Below are positions 9,713 to 22,821 of a stretch of 60,059 nucleotides of DNA, piece by piece; position 1 is the stretch's first letter, and each line of letters starts with the position of its first letter. The translations under genes were made by a program, and so were the position numbers. The stretch is taken from NCBI GenBank assembly GCA_032718475.1, contig JAUCBJ010002925.1, forward strand, positions 1 through 60,059, given 5' to 3'. The notes under the pieces were generated by a model, which saw only the letters and a program-made list of their open reading frames with translations, did no database searches and was not told the origin of the DNA. Origin of the DNA: Nemertoderma westbladi. Its lineage: Eukaryota > Xenacoelomorpha > Nemertodermatida > Nemertodermatidae.

Positions 9713-12456
9713 ACAAACCTTGACTTCTCTAATCCAAATTCTGTGTGTCTTGGAGAATATAAGACTCACTACGAGATGTTCCGAAAGGACCGTACTGAGC
9801 GTAGCATGGGAGGAGTTGCCATTATATGCAACCGCGAACTATCTCCTATACTCGTTCCAATTCCACCAATATATGACGAGATTGAGTGCGTGGCAATCGA
9901 TGCGATGGGCCAGTCTGGTTCTCAGTTCAGATTTGTTTGTGTTTATCGACCTCCTAACACATGTTATGTAAATAACCCCCTTTCACTAAACCAATATAAT
10001 AATTTAATGTGTAATCTCTTAGAATGGCTTTGTTCACCTTCTTATTCCACAGTAATAGTTGGTGATTTTAACTTTCCTGATTTTAATTGGCCTGACAACA
10101 GTTTTCCTAACTGTAATATATATAGTGATTTTAATGATTTTTTATTGCGTTGCGACCTAACTCAATTTGTGAATTTTCCAACAAGGTACCAAAACACTTT
10201 AGACTTATTGTTATGTAATGATGACGACTTTGTATCTAATACTATGAGTTTACCTAATTTTGATACCAGCGACCATTCATCGTTCAGTTTCGTTGTCAAT
10301 GAAACTAGTGTCAGTGCAGAACCAGACACTGAAGTTTATTGCTTCCGGAAAATGAATGTGAATGGTATCAAAACCTATTTAGAAGAAGTTGATTGGTCTG
10401 CTCTTTTTAATAATTGTAATGATGTTCAGTCATGTCTCGATATTTTTAATTCTGAAATATCTTCTGCTTTTGATACCTTTGTGCCAAAATACATTCCTAA
10501 TACCAAACCGCGCAGGTACCCACTGCATATTAGAAAAGCCCAAGCCAGGAAACGTCGTTATTGGAAACGGCGACATTCTGGACCCGATGGAATGCAAAAG
10601 TTCCGGCAAGAAAACGCCACATGCTCAGAACTCTTGCGTAACTTTCGCCGGAAACAAGAGCATAATATCTTACATAGCGGTGACCGGAATGCATTTTATA
10701 AACATGTAAATAAGAAACGTAACACTTTTAATTCTGTTGCTCCACTGAAATATAACGGTACTCTAATTTATTCTGAAAATGATAAATGTAAATGTTTATT
10801 GGAGCAGTATTCTTCTGTAGGAGTTTCCGACAATGGTTTATGTCCATCTCTAGATAAGTTAACTGATTGCACCTTTTCTAATATTGAATTTAACACAAAT
10901 AAGGTTTTGAAGGCAATGTGTAAATTACAACTTAAATATAGCCACTGTCCTAATGGTGTTCCTGTAGCTGTGCTAAAGATTTTAAGAAATGAACTTGCTA
11001 TGCCACTCGCACACATTTTTAAGTTATCTGTTACGACTGGTCAGGTACCTTCAATGTGGAAATGTGCTGACGTAATACCTTGCTATAAGAAAGGAGACCG
11101 TTCACTGGGTGAAAACTATAGACCTATATCACTTACTTCGTCAGTGTGTAGATTATTCGAACGTTTGTTAGTATCAGAAGTTATTGATTATCTGTGCAAT
11201 AATAAACTACTTTCCCCAGTTCAATACGGTTTTCTTAGTAAACGTAGTGCTGTTTCACAGTTGCTTGATTGTACTAGTAACTGGTCACGTGCAATTAACG
11301 ACCGGTTATTTACAGATATCGTTTATATAGATTATGCGAAAGCGTTTGATACTGTTGTTACTCAGAAATTATTGTCTAAACTACAATGTTTTGGTATTAG
11401 CGGAAATGTTTTGTTATGGTTAACTAATTTCCTTACAAATAGCTGCAGCAACGAGTAAAATTAGGAAATAGCTATTCATCCTACATGGCAGTTAAATCTG
11501 GTGTACCACAAGGTTCGTGTATCGGGCCACTTATGTTTATTTTATACATAAATGATTTACCTGATATATTTTCTTCATATACTAATACCCGTTTGTATGC
11601 TGATGACACTAAACTTTTTTCCAGTTTCGATTCACCTGGTGGTCGATATAGATTACAGGCAGATTTAGACGCCTTTTCTGATTGGTCAGATGTATGGCAA
11701 CTTAATGTGGCCAAGCATAAATGTAAAGTTCTTACCGTAGGAAGTTCTAATGTACCAGATGCAGTGTATTCAATTAATAACTATGCACTTGAAAATGTGT
11801 CATCTTTCCGTGATTTAGGAGTAGAAGTTGATAGTAGGTTATATTTTGCAAATCACATCGATTTAATAACTAAAAAGTGCTATAAAGTAATTAATTGTTT
11901 ATTTAGGTGTTTTTCGACTAACGACTGTGAAGCTATTTTATTTGCCTATAAAGTGTATGCAAGGCCAATTTTAGAATATGGTAGTGCAATATGGAACCCT
12001 TTTTGTAATTCAAAACCTTTTCTTGGCCTAACAGACAAGCTTGAGTCGGGCCAAAGATATTTTACCCGTAGGTTATTCCACCGGTGCTATTTAGATACTG
12101 ATGCTTGTTACCTAAGTAGGCTAAAAATTTTGAAATTACAATCACTAGAACTTAGACGAGTTCATATTGACCTAATTACTGTTTTTAAAATACTGAACGG
12201 TTTTATTTCACTAGAATCTAATAATTTATTTGTAAATGTAAACTCATCTTCAATAAGACTGAGGGGGCACCCTTACAAATTGCAGCAAGGACATTGCAGA
12301 ACTGTTGCGGTGCAGAACTCATTTACAAATCGTGTTGTGCCTGTTTGGAACAATCTACCTTACGTTGCAGTAACTGCCCCCTCAGTTGAATTGTTCAAAC
12401 GCCATATTTATGTGTGCGATTTTAATAATTGGATTAAATTTGACCGCAATTTGTAA
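9713..12456 (+). pseudogene. CR1-like LINE ORF2: endonuclease and reverse transcriptase
   Basis: The translated frame shows an apurinic-type endonuclease (GGVAIIC, IVGDFNFPD, TSDHSSF) followed by a reverse transcriptase: YRPISLTS, VYIDYAKAFDTV, GVPQGSCIGP, and the catalytic LYADDTKLF at about 11595-11620. One frameshift near 11437 splits the RT between the YAKAFD and GVPQGS motifs; otherwise the frame is open to the TAA at 12456. The N-terminus of the endonuclease is missing by 5' truncation. The family nicks DNA and copies its own RNA at the target. This copy cannot act as it stands but looks young, with a single break. Confidence 0.9.
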
Positions 12457-12714
12457 CTATGCCAATTTCTAATTATTTTCTATTTTTCATATCATTAGTT
12501 CTATCTGAGTTCAACTCTTTTTAGCGACCTACACTTTTATTTTAACATGTAATAATATTTTAGCGTATTTTAATTTCGTTTTTAATCTTATTTTAATATG
12601 GTGCCATAGTATAAGTCGTTTTGTTTTATTCTCTGTTCAACTTTCTCCTGTTTTATTTTATTATGTGCAGTTTTATTTATACGCTTCTATGACAGCGGTG
12701 TCTCCACCCAAATA

Positions 12715-12758
<44 letters not shown>
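12457..12758 (+). other. 3' UTR and (ATA)n tail of the CR1-like LINE
   Basis: T-rich non-coding sequence then a pure (TAA)n microsatellite at 12714-12756, the typical 3' end of CR1/Jockey-type elements in this window. Confidence 0.8.
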
Positions 12759-12759
<1 letters not shown>

Positions 12760-12763
12760 TACT

Positions 12764-13300
12764 CTGCATTACCGAGACGTGGCTAACGAGCGACGTCCCG
12801 GACGGTGATCTCCATTTACCCGGCTACAACGTCATCCGGGCGGAACGTCCCCCCAAGTCCTGAGGCTCTTCGGCACATGGCGGCTGCCTCATTGGTATTC
12901 GGTCGAATATCCCCTATATTGAAGTAAAAGTTCCAGCCAGTCTAACTACCTCAGCAAATTCCAAATTAATGCTAATAAACGTATACAACCCCCCCGAAGT
13001 CAGCCCCTATCGCTGGCCCACCAGCCTCTTCGATCAGTTAATCAGCATCATTCCGCAACACAAACTCAATTTTGCATGTTGCAGGTGTTACCTTGTTGGC
13101 GACCTAAACCTGCCACTAGCTAACTGGCCCACTATGTTTTCTTCCAACATCTATGAGAACAACATTCTTCTTGCTTTGGACACCATAAACCTGAAGCAAC
13201 TAGTTGATTTCCTCATCACCCGCACCTCCACCCTGGACGTCGCCCTCACTGACTGCGAGTCCACGGTCAGCGTCGAACCCGATCCTGTTTTCATCTCTTT
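12764..13300 (+). pseudogene. LINE-C endonuclease fragment
   Basis: It reads ITETWLTSDVPDG, VYNPPEVSPY and VGDLNLPLANW, followed by LDVALTDCES, which are endonuclease motifs. It stops before the usual SDH motif at the breakpoint 13300/13301. A frameshift sits near 12860. The sequence joins upstream to 9323-9709 once the CR1-like LINE is removed. Confidence 0.85.
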
Positions 13301-14915
13301 GGTAAAGGTTGAGGGGAAGAAGTTTAAGTTGGAGGGGTCTGTCTTTATAGGGGTGGTCCGACGACGTCACCCAGCGCGTGGCCCGGTGCTGCAGCTGCTC
13401 GATGAGTTTCATGTCGCCACGGTTGGCGAACCAGCACTGGGATGCGTAGGCGGCAATCGGTACCACGAGGCCTTTGTAGGCGGCGAGGCGAGCGGACTCC
13501 GGCAGAAGCGGCGACGTGCAGCGCTTCAGCTGGAACAAGGCCCGCATCGCCTTGGCAACCCGCTCGGAGATGTGCGCCGACCAGGAGAGGTCGGTTGACA
13601 CAATTAGTCCGAGGTCCTTCTCGGAGGTGGCTCGGGCGATTGTGAACCCAGAGACGGTTCGGTCGGGCGGGCTGCCATGGAAGACGAGATGGCGGCACTT
13701 GTCCTTGGAGAAGGACATGGCGTTGTTAACGGCCCAGTCGGATAGACGGTCGAGGTCCGCTTGGAGAGCAGTTTGGTCGGAAACCATTGAAAGGGCCTTC
13801 ATATCGTCAGCGAAGAGAAAAGGGATTGAGTGTACGATGCATGTTGGAGTGTCATTGTGGTTGAGGAAGATGAGGACGGCGAGCAGGGCACCCTGATGAA
13901 CGCCGCTGCCAACCAGAAGCAGACAGGAGGTGGAGTTTCCGATCCTCGTCATCTGTTGGCGATTCGAAAGGTAGGACTTAATAATTAGGAGCATATTTCC
14001 TCTAACACCAATGTCCGACAGTTTTTGAAGTGTGATGTTATGATCCACTTTATCGAAAGCCTTAGAAAAATCTAAATAGATTGTCTCTATGGTTTCTAAG
14101 TTGCTTTCTGTACCTTTGTAGACTGCATCTAAGAATTGAAGCAGTTGTACAGTAGTAGATTTTCGTTGGAGAAAACCGTACTGGGAGCAGTGCAGGCGAG
14201 GGGCTAGATGCCGGTAAAGTGGACGAAACACGAGGGATTCGAAGACCTTGGAGATAATGCAGAGGATGGACACTGGTCTGTGGTTGTCTGTGTACATTTT
14301 ACTTAGTTTTTTATGGAGGGGAGAGAGTAGAGCGCACTTCCAAAAGTCCGGGAATGTGTTTGTGGCTTTTAGGATGCTGAAAAGAACGTTCAAAGATGGG
14401 GCAATGTCGGGCCTGAGAGACTTGAGGAAAGCTGGTGGAATATCGTCGAGTCCGCGAGATTTGTTGGTCTTTAATTTCGCGAGAACCTCAGAGATGGACT
14501 CACAGGAGACATTGTAGTCGTCTACGCAACCGGGGAAGCTTGAGTGGTCGAGGTGAGTGGGTTCGCTTGGTGGGTTGAAGACGGACTGGAAGTACCTGTT
14601 AAACAGGTCCGCCTTTTCGGGTTCGGTGGAAGCAGTTTTGTTTCCCCATTTAACAATTGGCGGGATGTTGTTGGTTTTTCTTATTGATTTCAAATACTTG
14701 AAAATCATATCGAAGCGAGAGTTTTCGAAGGTTAATTTTTCATATTCAGACTGCTCCTGGTGTAGTTGTAGGTTGAGATCAGATTCTTTGGCAGTTATTT
14801 TAGCGGATAGTGTAGGATTGGGAGAGACCCGTTTGGCGAGTTTATTGCGCAGTGTGTTTAATCTCTTTTGCAGGTTAGACGATGATGAGGAAGCCCATGG
14901 GGGGAGGGTTTGACG
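13301..14915 (-). pseudogene. LINE-C reverse transcriptase, inverted segment
   Basis: Minus-strand copy of the RT part of LINE-C, over 95% similar by eye to 51236-54440. Motifs include PVSILCIISKVFESL, YLDFSKAFDKVDH and the catalytic FADDMKAL. One frameshift lies near 13330-13350. Its 3' edge (13301, reading outward) ends CAACCTTTACC. The next bases of the element (TGGAACTGCACG) are at 49348, 36 kb away in the opposite orientation. The other edge abuts a Pao pol fragment at 14916. Confidence 0.92.
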
Positions 14916-15224
14916 ATGATTGGTTCTAATCTAGCCGACATCGCCTCCAGAGGAGCAACTCCTCAAGATCTGACAGATACTCCAGACTGGTTAGGTGGAC
15001 CCGACTTCCTAAATAAAGAAGATGAATGGCCTCCTCATCTTACCCCGGCGAAGATTAGACAGGCCAAGGGAGCGGAGAAAGTAACACAACCATTCAATCG
15101 CCCAGCTGGTCGTTTATGTTTACTGGAAAGAGACCGAAAACTGTCCGGAAACTATGGAAGGCAAGATACTCTTCCCACGACCACCTCCCTAATCCAACAA
15201 ATATCTAGGGACTCCATAACGTAA
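14916..15224 (+). pseudogene. Pao pol remnant (RNase H end joined to polyprotein tail)
   Basis: It begins at the RNase H end motif ADIASRG and continues DTPDWLGGPDF, WPPHLTPAKIRQ and AKGAEKV. It then jumps to the region downstream of pol (LCLLERDRKLSGNYG). The 36-42.6 kb copy shows that about 2.3 kb of integrase and C-terminal sequence has been deleted. Confidence 0.85.
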
Positions 15225-16692
15225 CAACATACGGAGTGGGTGTGTGACTATATTATTTTGTATTTGTTTTATTCTTTTATATTTATGTATATATTATTAT
15301 GTAATTTTATTATAATCGTTTTCTTTAATTTTATTTAGTAGAATGTTATTTTAGCGATTATTTAGTAGATTAGTGCAATATATATTCGCGTTTATTACTT
15401 AATTACTTATATATTATATATTTAGTGCGACGGCGAGAAATAATTCTTTTTCTCTTTCCTTACTGTCCGTATTACATTATAAATACGTAATTACAGTAAG
15501 ATGAAATGTCCGTACTTATTAAAGTACAATAAAGCTCCTACTATACTCAAGTATTATTGGTAAGTAGAGTATTAGGAATGCAAAGTTCAGATCCTCGTGT
15601 CTCGGCTAAACCAAGCTCTGGGTAGACCTTGGAAACGACTTGCCTCTTCTCACTGACATTGCTTCGTGCGATATTGCTCTCATACCGTATATTAAATAAT
15701 ACATATAGTAGCGTGATGTCCCTTTAACAGTAGCGTATAACGCAAAATAAATCTGTTAAACCCTTTGACCATCTGCAATTCTAGTCGATTAAGATATCGT
15801 AGCACTTACCGATACTCTTAAAAGGACAAATTCCTAGAATCAAGGATCCCAGTCCCCAGACTTGTTCTGGAATAAAATTGTGTCTATTTAATATTAAATA
15901 ATAAAATTACGGGAATAAATTTAAATTCATCTTTTAATGAATTTGATAAATTGTTATTTTATACAATTTATAATATTCCCAAAATTCCATTAATTAATAG
16001 ATCATGGGACCGGAGATTCACCTCTTAAGTGTATTAGTGTGCGAGAATCTCCAATATAGAGTCAATAGCCGATAAAATTCATAAAATCATATATAAAGAT
16101 GATATTGACCATTAAAGACTTACTATTAAATAGCATCCCAGATCTGTATGCATGGGAATTACCCTAATTCTACCGCTAGCTTTCCATAATGTCACCATAG
16201 CAACAACCACGCTAGAATTAGAAGCGAGTTAACAGAACAATAAAAAGCTTGCTCATTGAATAGCATACGGAATAAATAGCACCCTGCTAGTATCCAAGGA
16301 TACATAATAACAACGTGACATTCTGGAAGGCACCGAATGACCCGAATGTGTGATAGAATGTGTACCATTTGTGACAGTTACGTGGAATTTGTGCGTTTGT
16401 ATGTGAATGTTACTACTAAGGTGTGTTTACAGTAGCGAGTCGCAATTGTGAAAGTAGCCCTAACTCTCCAGTAAGAACCTGAAGTATATCTAAGCCTTTG
16501 GGACGGACGGTGGAGTGACTTGTGCTGGTTGTTGTAGTCGTTGTGCAGCTACGACGTTGGCGATAGGCACATCGACGAAAGTACACCAGCGCTGAGGATC
16601 TCGCACTGTCCGGGGGCAGAGAGGGGTAGGCAGCGACGCCCGCTCGCCTAAATATAAACTCATTATAATATGGATAAACTTATATAGCAAAT
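15225..16692 (+). other. Pao pol-to-ORF X spacer, copy 1
   Basis: About 1.47 kb of AT-rich sequence without a long open frame. It is closely matched by 42598-46483 once the two insertions there are removed. At 16011-16050 it holds the uninterrupted TTAA site that carries MITE-1 in the other copy. At 15411-15430 it holds the uninterrupted site of the LINE-B fragment. Whether it is an LTR or an internal spacer is unresolved; the same pol-spacer-ORF X order occurs twice. Confidence 0.7.
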
Positions 16693-18215
16693 ATGATTGA
16701 GTTGATAGAAGATGATCTTGGTATCAGGGAGCGATATACTCTACCTTTACAAGCGTTTGTTGATAGCTTGATACGCGGCAACGCTGGTCCAACTACTACG
16801 GAGGACGATGGTCATTATATCTAACCGCCAATGTCCCGGGAGCAACTTGCGCGTGGGTTGGACTGTAGAAAATTCACCGCTCGCTATACGCTTCGTAATG
16901 GTACGTATCTGGACTTCTTAACTACTGGTCATCCTATCGACCTACACGATACGAACGATATAGACACCAAAAGGGAAATGGTTTTATTTAAATATCATAC
17001 CCAGCGGAAGCGGAACGATAAACTGAGACTCGAACACGAAAATTCTATTCGAAACCGACTCGAAAGTGCAGATGTTGAAGAGCCGGATAAACGCAGCGAC
17101 TTCACCAAATACCTGGAATTCTTGAGAGAAACCTATCTCGATATTACCAGTCAACAGAATCTAGAAACTCGATATCCTCAAGGTATACATCATGACCGCA
17201 TGGTAGAACTCAAACTGCTCTATTCCACTATGATGTATCTAACCGCCGATCGACCGCTACCTGTTGTACCGGATAGCTTCGAACGGATGGAGGAATATTG
17301 TAAGCTGGAGAAAGATCACTCGCGTTTCCCCTACAAGACGTGCGTTTTTGGTATTATTGCGATGAATGCCCAAGACCCAACCAACAAACGGAAAGACATA
17401 AACATCCGCGGAGACGTTGCTTTAAACACGGTTTTACTCGCTATATTTACGGGAGTTTCGAGCGAAACTTGTTCGATGTATCACCTACGCTCGTTCGACT
17501 CAGACGATCCTTAAATAAACCAATGATCAGAGTTTCGGAATACTCGATCAGATCTCCTCATTCCCTAGTGAGACCTCAGACTCTTGATCCTATTAGTATG
17601 ACGGATCCTCCCGAGCTGTACTCACTACTCAAAGATCTAGTGTTACCTGAATGATTAGTCGGTGGCACCCCGGTTGTGGGCTTCCTAGATATTAGCCCAT
17701 CCTACCTAGCCGGATTGGGACGCGGACATTTAATATCGCCGTTTAACCCTTACCATCGTCCCGGCTTAACACGATATAACCTGTCACCAAAGTGGCGGAG
17801 AGCGTTGTCCCAAATGAGTTAGACGCTATTCTACAAAGATCAGAAAAGGAACTTACGCTTGTTCAGATAAACGTAAATTGCACTAGCAAGTCCAAGCGGT
17901 AAACAAAGTAACTATATCTCAGTTCGATTGGGAAATCCAGAATCTCTAAGAAGTTATCGAACTTGGACGATCCTATTCTCTGCGAGAGTTTTTGGATGAA
18001 CGTATCCAGCTACAAGCGGAGGAAAATCAGCTCGAGGAGAAGCATATCGAAATGGACGAGGCACCGACCGTAACCTTAAACCTTCTGATGGAATTGTATT
18101 GCACCCTTCACCCAGGAGTTATAGCCCTCCTAGTAAAGTGGCTCGCCCCAAAGAGAAAAGGACTCTTGCTAGCCTCAAGAAACTGCGTAAACGCCGTCCG
18201 CGCAAGAAAGACTAA
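16693..18215 (+). pseudogene. Pao-associated accessory protein 'ORF X', copy 1
   Basis: Product not recognised. ATG at 16693 opens a frame that, with several stops and frameshifts, runs to TAA at 18213-18215. Readable parts match copy 2 (46484-48672): an acidic N-terminus (ELIEDDLGIRERY), a charged region (NDKLRLEHENSIRNRLE), and a Cys/His cluster at about 17350-17420 (YYCDECPRP, HKHPRRRC) that could bind zinc. A PPELYSLLKDLVLPE segment and a lysine/arginine-rich tail ending RPRKKD follow. This copy has an early TAA near 16822, a one-base loss near 17305 and a deletion of most of the C-terminal third. It follows a Pao pol remnant on the same strand. A third retrotransposon protein or a displaced gag-like protein are both possible. 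Confidence 0.7.
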
Positions 18216-19142
18216 CTGTTTAGAGTATTTTATATTTTAGAAACTGTGATTTTTTATATTTTATATAATTAAATCCCATTTTCTGGGAGCGGTGTAAAAG
18301 CTTTTGGGGATATAACTGGCCTTTTCCATTTGTAATCCAGTTTTCCCCCATTCGCTCAAATCCTCTAAACTGTTGCTTCTAGTGGCACAATCTGCCCGCT
18401 GGTTGGCTGATTTGCTGTACGTATGGCCTCTTTGTTCTGTTCGATTAACCAATCAGAACAATGATCGACCAATCAGAGCGATTTAGCCTTGTGTTGGCTA
18501 TGGGCTGCAAAGGCTAGGGAGGTTTGGCATTTATACATTCGTGGAATCTGTGGAATATGGAACTCTGCCAATGAGAGCTTTTCCTCTTTGTGTTGAAAGC
18601 TACCTGCAACAGCTCACAGGGTTCAGTGTGTTGGTTTTCCTGATGCCATGAACATCGGCTATGGAATTATTCTGAATTATTCCAACATTAGAACGGCTTT
18701 AATTATAAGAACACATAACTGTTACCGGTACGAGACACTAAGAACACATAACGGTACGGTACGTATTGCACATTATTTACTGCTATTTGCTGTTTGTTAT
18801 TAATTGTATCGGTTGTTTACATATTGTTATTTGGAGAATAACGATAAACGATCAGAAACCCCGATCTTCTTGATACACTAAGGTTAGAGAGACCGGCTAC
18901 ATATAGCAATTGCGACTTATATTATCGTGGTTTGCAGTGAATTGAATGCTATTTTATAGGCCCTACAAATGTTGGTTGCTATTCTCTTTATATATGATTA
19001 AAATCAGTGACTATCGGCAATTCAGTGTGCAGCGCAGCGGTGTGCAATAGTCTGTATGTGCTTGTCCGCGTAACAAAGCATCTCCTAAAGAATGCGCCTT
19101 ATGTGTAACTTATAATCCATTCCGTTGTGTTTAGTGTAAGCC

Positions 19143-19153
19143 ATAACTCTGTT
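19143..19153. other. target-site duplication of LINE-A (left)
   Basis: ATAACTCTGTT, repeated at 22822-22832. The uninterrupted site is present once, inverted, at about 29954-29965 in the other LTR-B. Confidence 0.95.
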
Positions 19154-22100
19154 CAGGTCAGGTCAGGTATTCTAGGTCATTGATCAAGAAAACTTGCCAC
19201 CTCCATGCAGCATAAAGGAGGTGCCACCTGTAGCTGCATAGACACCCCTTTTACTAGGGCAAATCTGGTCCTGTAACTAGGACCCCCTTCGTTCTGGGAT
19301 AAGGACGCCCTTGGTCCTGGATTAAGGACCCATATACTTGGCTGCAGGGGTATATGGCCTGACCAGGCAGATGGTGATCTACCAATGGCTGGTCAGGAGT
19401 AGAGTGTTCTCATGTCCACTCTGAGAGCACTTCACTGCGACCTGCACCTGGCAGCAAGGGTACAGGGCATGACCCAGCAGATGAGCTGCAACAGCCAATG
19501 GTGGGTCATGTGCGCCAGAGTAGATATGGGTGATGGGCCTCATATCTGACTCCATTGCGACACCCACCCTGTGGAATGGCAAACCAGGGTGTGGTATTTG
19601 CCCCGAGAGCTGACTCGGCAAAAAAGCACCCCCCAACCCCCACTATGGATTACATTAGCAATGCGGAGGTCCGGCCACTAGAGGCCAGTGGAATTACCGG
19701 ACACAATCGGCCTCACAGGCGTCAGTTAACTCCTGACCGGCTGCCTGTCTCACCCCCTACTGGAGAGAGAGCAGTCAACAATTCTTTGAGTCCCTTTCCT
19801 GATGACCTTTCTGGCCCAAACCCTGGGTCACCAGGGAGGCCAGATTGTGATGGGGAGAGGGATTCTGGAGTTGGAGGCTACTCTCATGTTCCACCCCGAC
19901 CAACAAAGCCATTGGTGAATCTGAGGCAAGTCACTAGACTAGCCTCAGTAAACACCCTAACACTCGGGTCCCCAATGCGACAAGGTGAGCTGACTGCCTT
20001 GGCAGATAAGCTTTCTCTTAGCGCAGTGGGTGTTCAAGAGCACCGAATGCAGACTGGACAGACTGATGAGGTTCTGATTAAGGACATGGGGGGCGGTTGG
20101 CGACTCGCCCTCGCGTCAGCAGATGATAGTGGCAATGGTGGAATTGGTCTATTGATGAATCCAACTGCACATGCAGCATTGGACAAAATAGACCAAATCT
20201 CTAACCGCATCATCCGTTGCCACTTCTCATGTTCTGGAAGACTGGCTAAGAAGTTTCCTAAGGTGGTTCTGATTGTGTGCTACTCTCCAACTAGTGTTGC
20301 CCCTGTAGAGGAGGTGGAAAATTTCTACCACAATCTACAAGCAGCTACTGATGGAGTGGATCAGCATGCATTCTTAACATTCCTGGGAGACTTTAATGCA
20401 AGTCTGCATCAATCACCTACATCGCCCTGGGTCTATAGCAATAGTGTTAACCGAAATTCTGTCCATCTTCAGGATTTTATCTCTGGAAATGGATTGTTTT
20501 CGGCTGGAACCCAGTTCAAGAAGCGAACTGGAAAGCTATGGACTCATAGTGGACCCAGTGGTCACAAGTCCCAGATAGACCATATTCTGTTTCGTAGGAA
20601 ATACAGGAGCTCTATACAAGACTGTAATGCATTTACACTTCGACCCTTCTCCAGTGATCACCGCCTTATTGTGGCCAAGGTAAGACTTAGTCTGCGTGCT
20701 AGCAGAACAACGAAATCTGCCTTGCCGCGGCATGACTGGTCCTCTCTGTTGCAACAGCCAAGTGTGAGATCCAGCTTCACACTACAGCTGAGCAACAGGT
20801 ATGAGGCTCTTGCCTCTGAGGCGGCAGATCACTGTGAGGGCTATACTGCCTTTACAGAAGCAGTTAAGTTAGCAGCTGCAGAAACAGTTCCTGTATACCC
20901 TCGAAACAGGAAAAGGGCCCCCTGGACTGACAACAAAATTCAAAAGTGCCGAAATGACCTACATAAGGCGCAGAAAGAGTCCCGACTCAAACAGACTACA
21001 GCGGCCAAGAATGCAGTTAAGGCTGCATCTAGGTCCCTGAACAGGCAGTACTCTGTTAATCTACAGGAGCAAATAAACCGACAGGTTGATGCCATCAATG
21101 ATGCTGACGACAGCAGGCAATCATCCCAGGCATGGAAATCGATCAATCTGCTTACTGGGCGGAAAAGCCAACCAACCACCAAGGTCAAGGCTGAATCACC
21201 AGCCGATCGCCTCAATGGTTGGAAAGCCCACTTTGAAAAGCTCCTCAATAATGACAGGGTATTGCCTGATAACTTTATAGAAGTAAAGGTGTCTGAGTCT
21301 GTACTCCCAGATATTCCCATTGGTGATATCTCCTTTGCAGAAGTGAAGGCTGCTGCAAAGAGCATTAAGACCAATCGTGCCAGTGGAGTAGATGGTGTTC
21401 CCCCTGAGGTCTTTAAAATACCTGAATGTTTAAAGCTCATCTATCCCATCATAGTAGACATGTACCGTACAACAAGAGTCCCACAAGAAATGAAAACAAA
21501 TAAGTTGGTGCCAGTTCCCAAGAAGGGCAACCTAACACTCTATGGTTCTTTTCGGGGAATCTCATTGATCTCGATTGCTGCAAAGCTATACAATAGGATT
21601 CTATTAAATCGCATCAGGGATCCCATTGAGAGACTGCTCCGTGGAAATCAGAATGGGTTCCGTAAGGGTCGTGGGACCATGGAGCCCATTTTGGCACTTA
21701 GAAGGATAATTGAAGAATTATCAAAAAAGAAAGACAGGCATCTGGCTGTTATCTTTGTTGACTTCTTCAAGGCCTTTGATTCAGTCTCTCGCTCACGTAT
21801 GTTCTGCATACTTTCATTATATGGGATTCCTGATGAAATTATTGCAGCAATCAGATCAGTATACGATGGTTCGACAACATTTGTGTCTACTGTTGACGGT
21901 GACACAGAACCATTTGAAGTGTTATGGGGCGTCCTCCAAGGAGACACACTTGCACCATTCTTGTTCATTATTGTGGTTGACTATGTTCTACGCATGTCCT
22001 TAGATCATCATAATGATGATGGGGTGATGATAACTCCACCTACTGGCTCCAGAAGTCGAGGAAATCCTGCCAAGTACCTAACTGATCTAGACTTTGCTGA

Positions 22101-22821
22101 TGACTTAGGAGTACTCTCAGAATCATTAGAGGGAGCCCAACGGCTCCTCAGCTCATTAGAACATGCTGCTTCTAGTGTTGGTCTTTTTATTAACTCCAGA
22201 AAGACCAAAATTCTGACAGTTAGATCCGGAAGTCAGGTGAGGACCTTCGAATACGTAAGGGAAAGGCATGGGCAGCCTTGAATAGGCTTTCCAGGATTTG
22301 GAAGTCACCGAGAATTAATCGGAAACTTAAGGTCCGATTATTTAGAGCAGCAGTAGTTCCAGTACTCCTCTACGGGAGTCCATGCTGGGCTCTAACTGCT
22401 GAGGACACCAAATCTCTGGATGGCACATTCACAAGAATGCTACGCCGGGTTCATTGTGTCAAGTACAATGCACACATCTCCAACCAGACACTATATAACA
22501 TTGGAGGTGTCTCATTGGTTCCCCCAAGCTTGACACTAGAACAAAATCGCCTCCGCTTTGCAGGACATTGCTTTCGCCGTGAGGACCAGCCAGTGCATAA
22601 TCTTGTACTTTGGCAGCCTCATGGAGTGAATAAGCATGGTGGACAGCCCATGACTTTCTTGAAACGCATCTTAAAGGACACTGGCCTTAAAGATGCGGAT
22701 GATCTAGCAAATGTCATGGGTGATAGGGAGTTGTGGCGGTGCAATTTTGTTGACAAGCCGGCACAGCATTCTTAAAAATGCAGCTGCAATGCAGCATGCC
22801 GATCCTAGTAGTAGTAGTAGT
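19154..22821 (+). mobile_element. near full-length RTE-like LINE (family A)
   Basis: A 3.67 kb element between perfect 11-base duplications. It has a 5' region with GGTCA repeats, a single long coding frame and a (TAG)n tail at 22805-22821. The empty site in the second LTR-B proves the boundaries. RTE or RTE-X affiliation is inferred from the single ORF, motif spacing and microsatellite tail. Confidence 0.93.
19555..22775 (+). pseudogene. LINE-A polyprotein: endonuclease, reverse transcriptase, C-terminal domain
   Basis: The open frame 19555-22281 is uninterrupted. A proline-rich N-terminus is followed by the endonuclease (VGVQEHRM, FLGDFNASL, SSDHRLIVA, about 19990-20690). The RT follows (PVPKKGN, FRGISLISIAAKLYNR, VIFVDFFKAFDSV, GVLQGDTLAPF) with the catalytic FADD at about 22092. 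The C-terminal part (LLYGSPCWAL, RLRFAGHCFRRED) is in another frame at 22278-22775. A small internal deletion with frameshift lies near 22245-22280. The likely start codon is upstream of or near 19645. The element is probably inactive because of this single lesion but otherwise looks recent. Confidence 0.92.

Larger units (their letters stand above)
9710..12758 (+). mobile_element. CR1/Jockey-like LINE inserted in LINE-C
   Basis: A 5'-truncated LINE that begins inside its endonuclease domain and ends in a 3' UTR and an (ATA)n tail (12714-12756). The duplicated target ATACT is at 9705-9709 and 12759-12763; joining the flanks restores the LINE-C endonuclease frame. Clade assignment is tentative. 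Confidence 0.85.
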
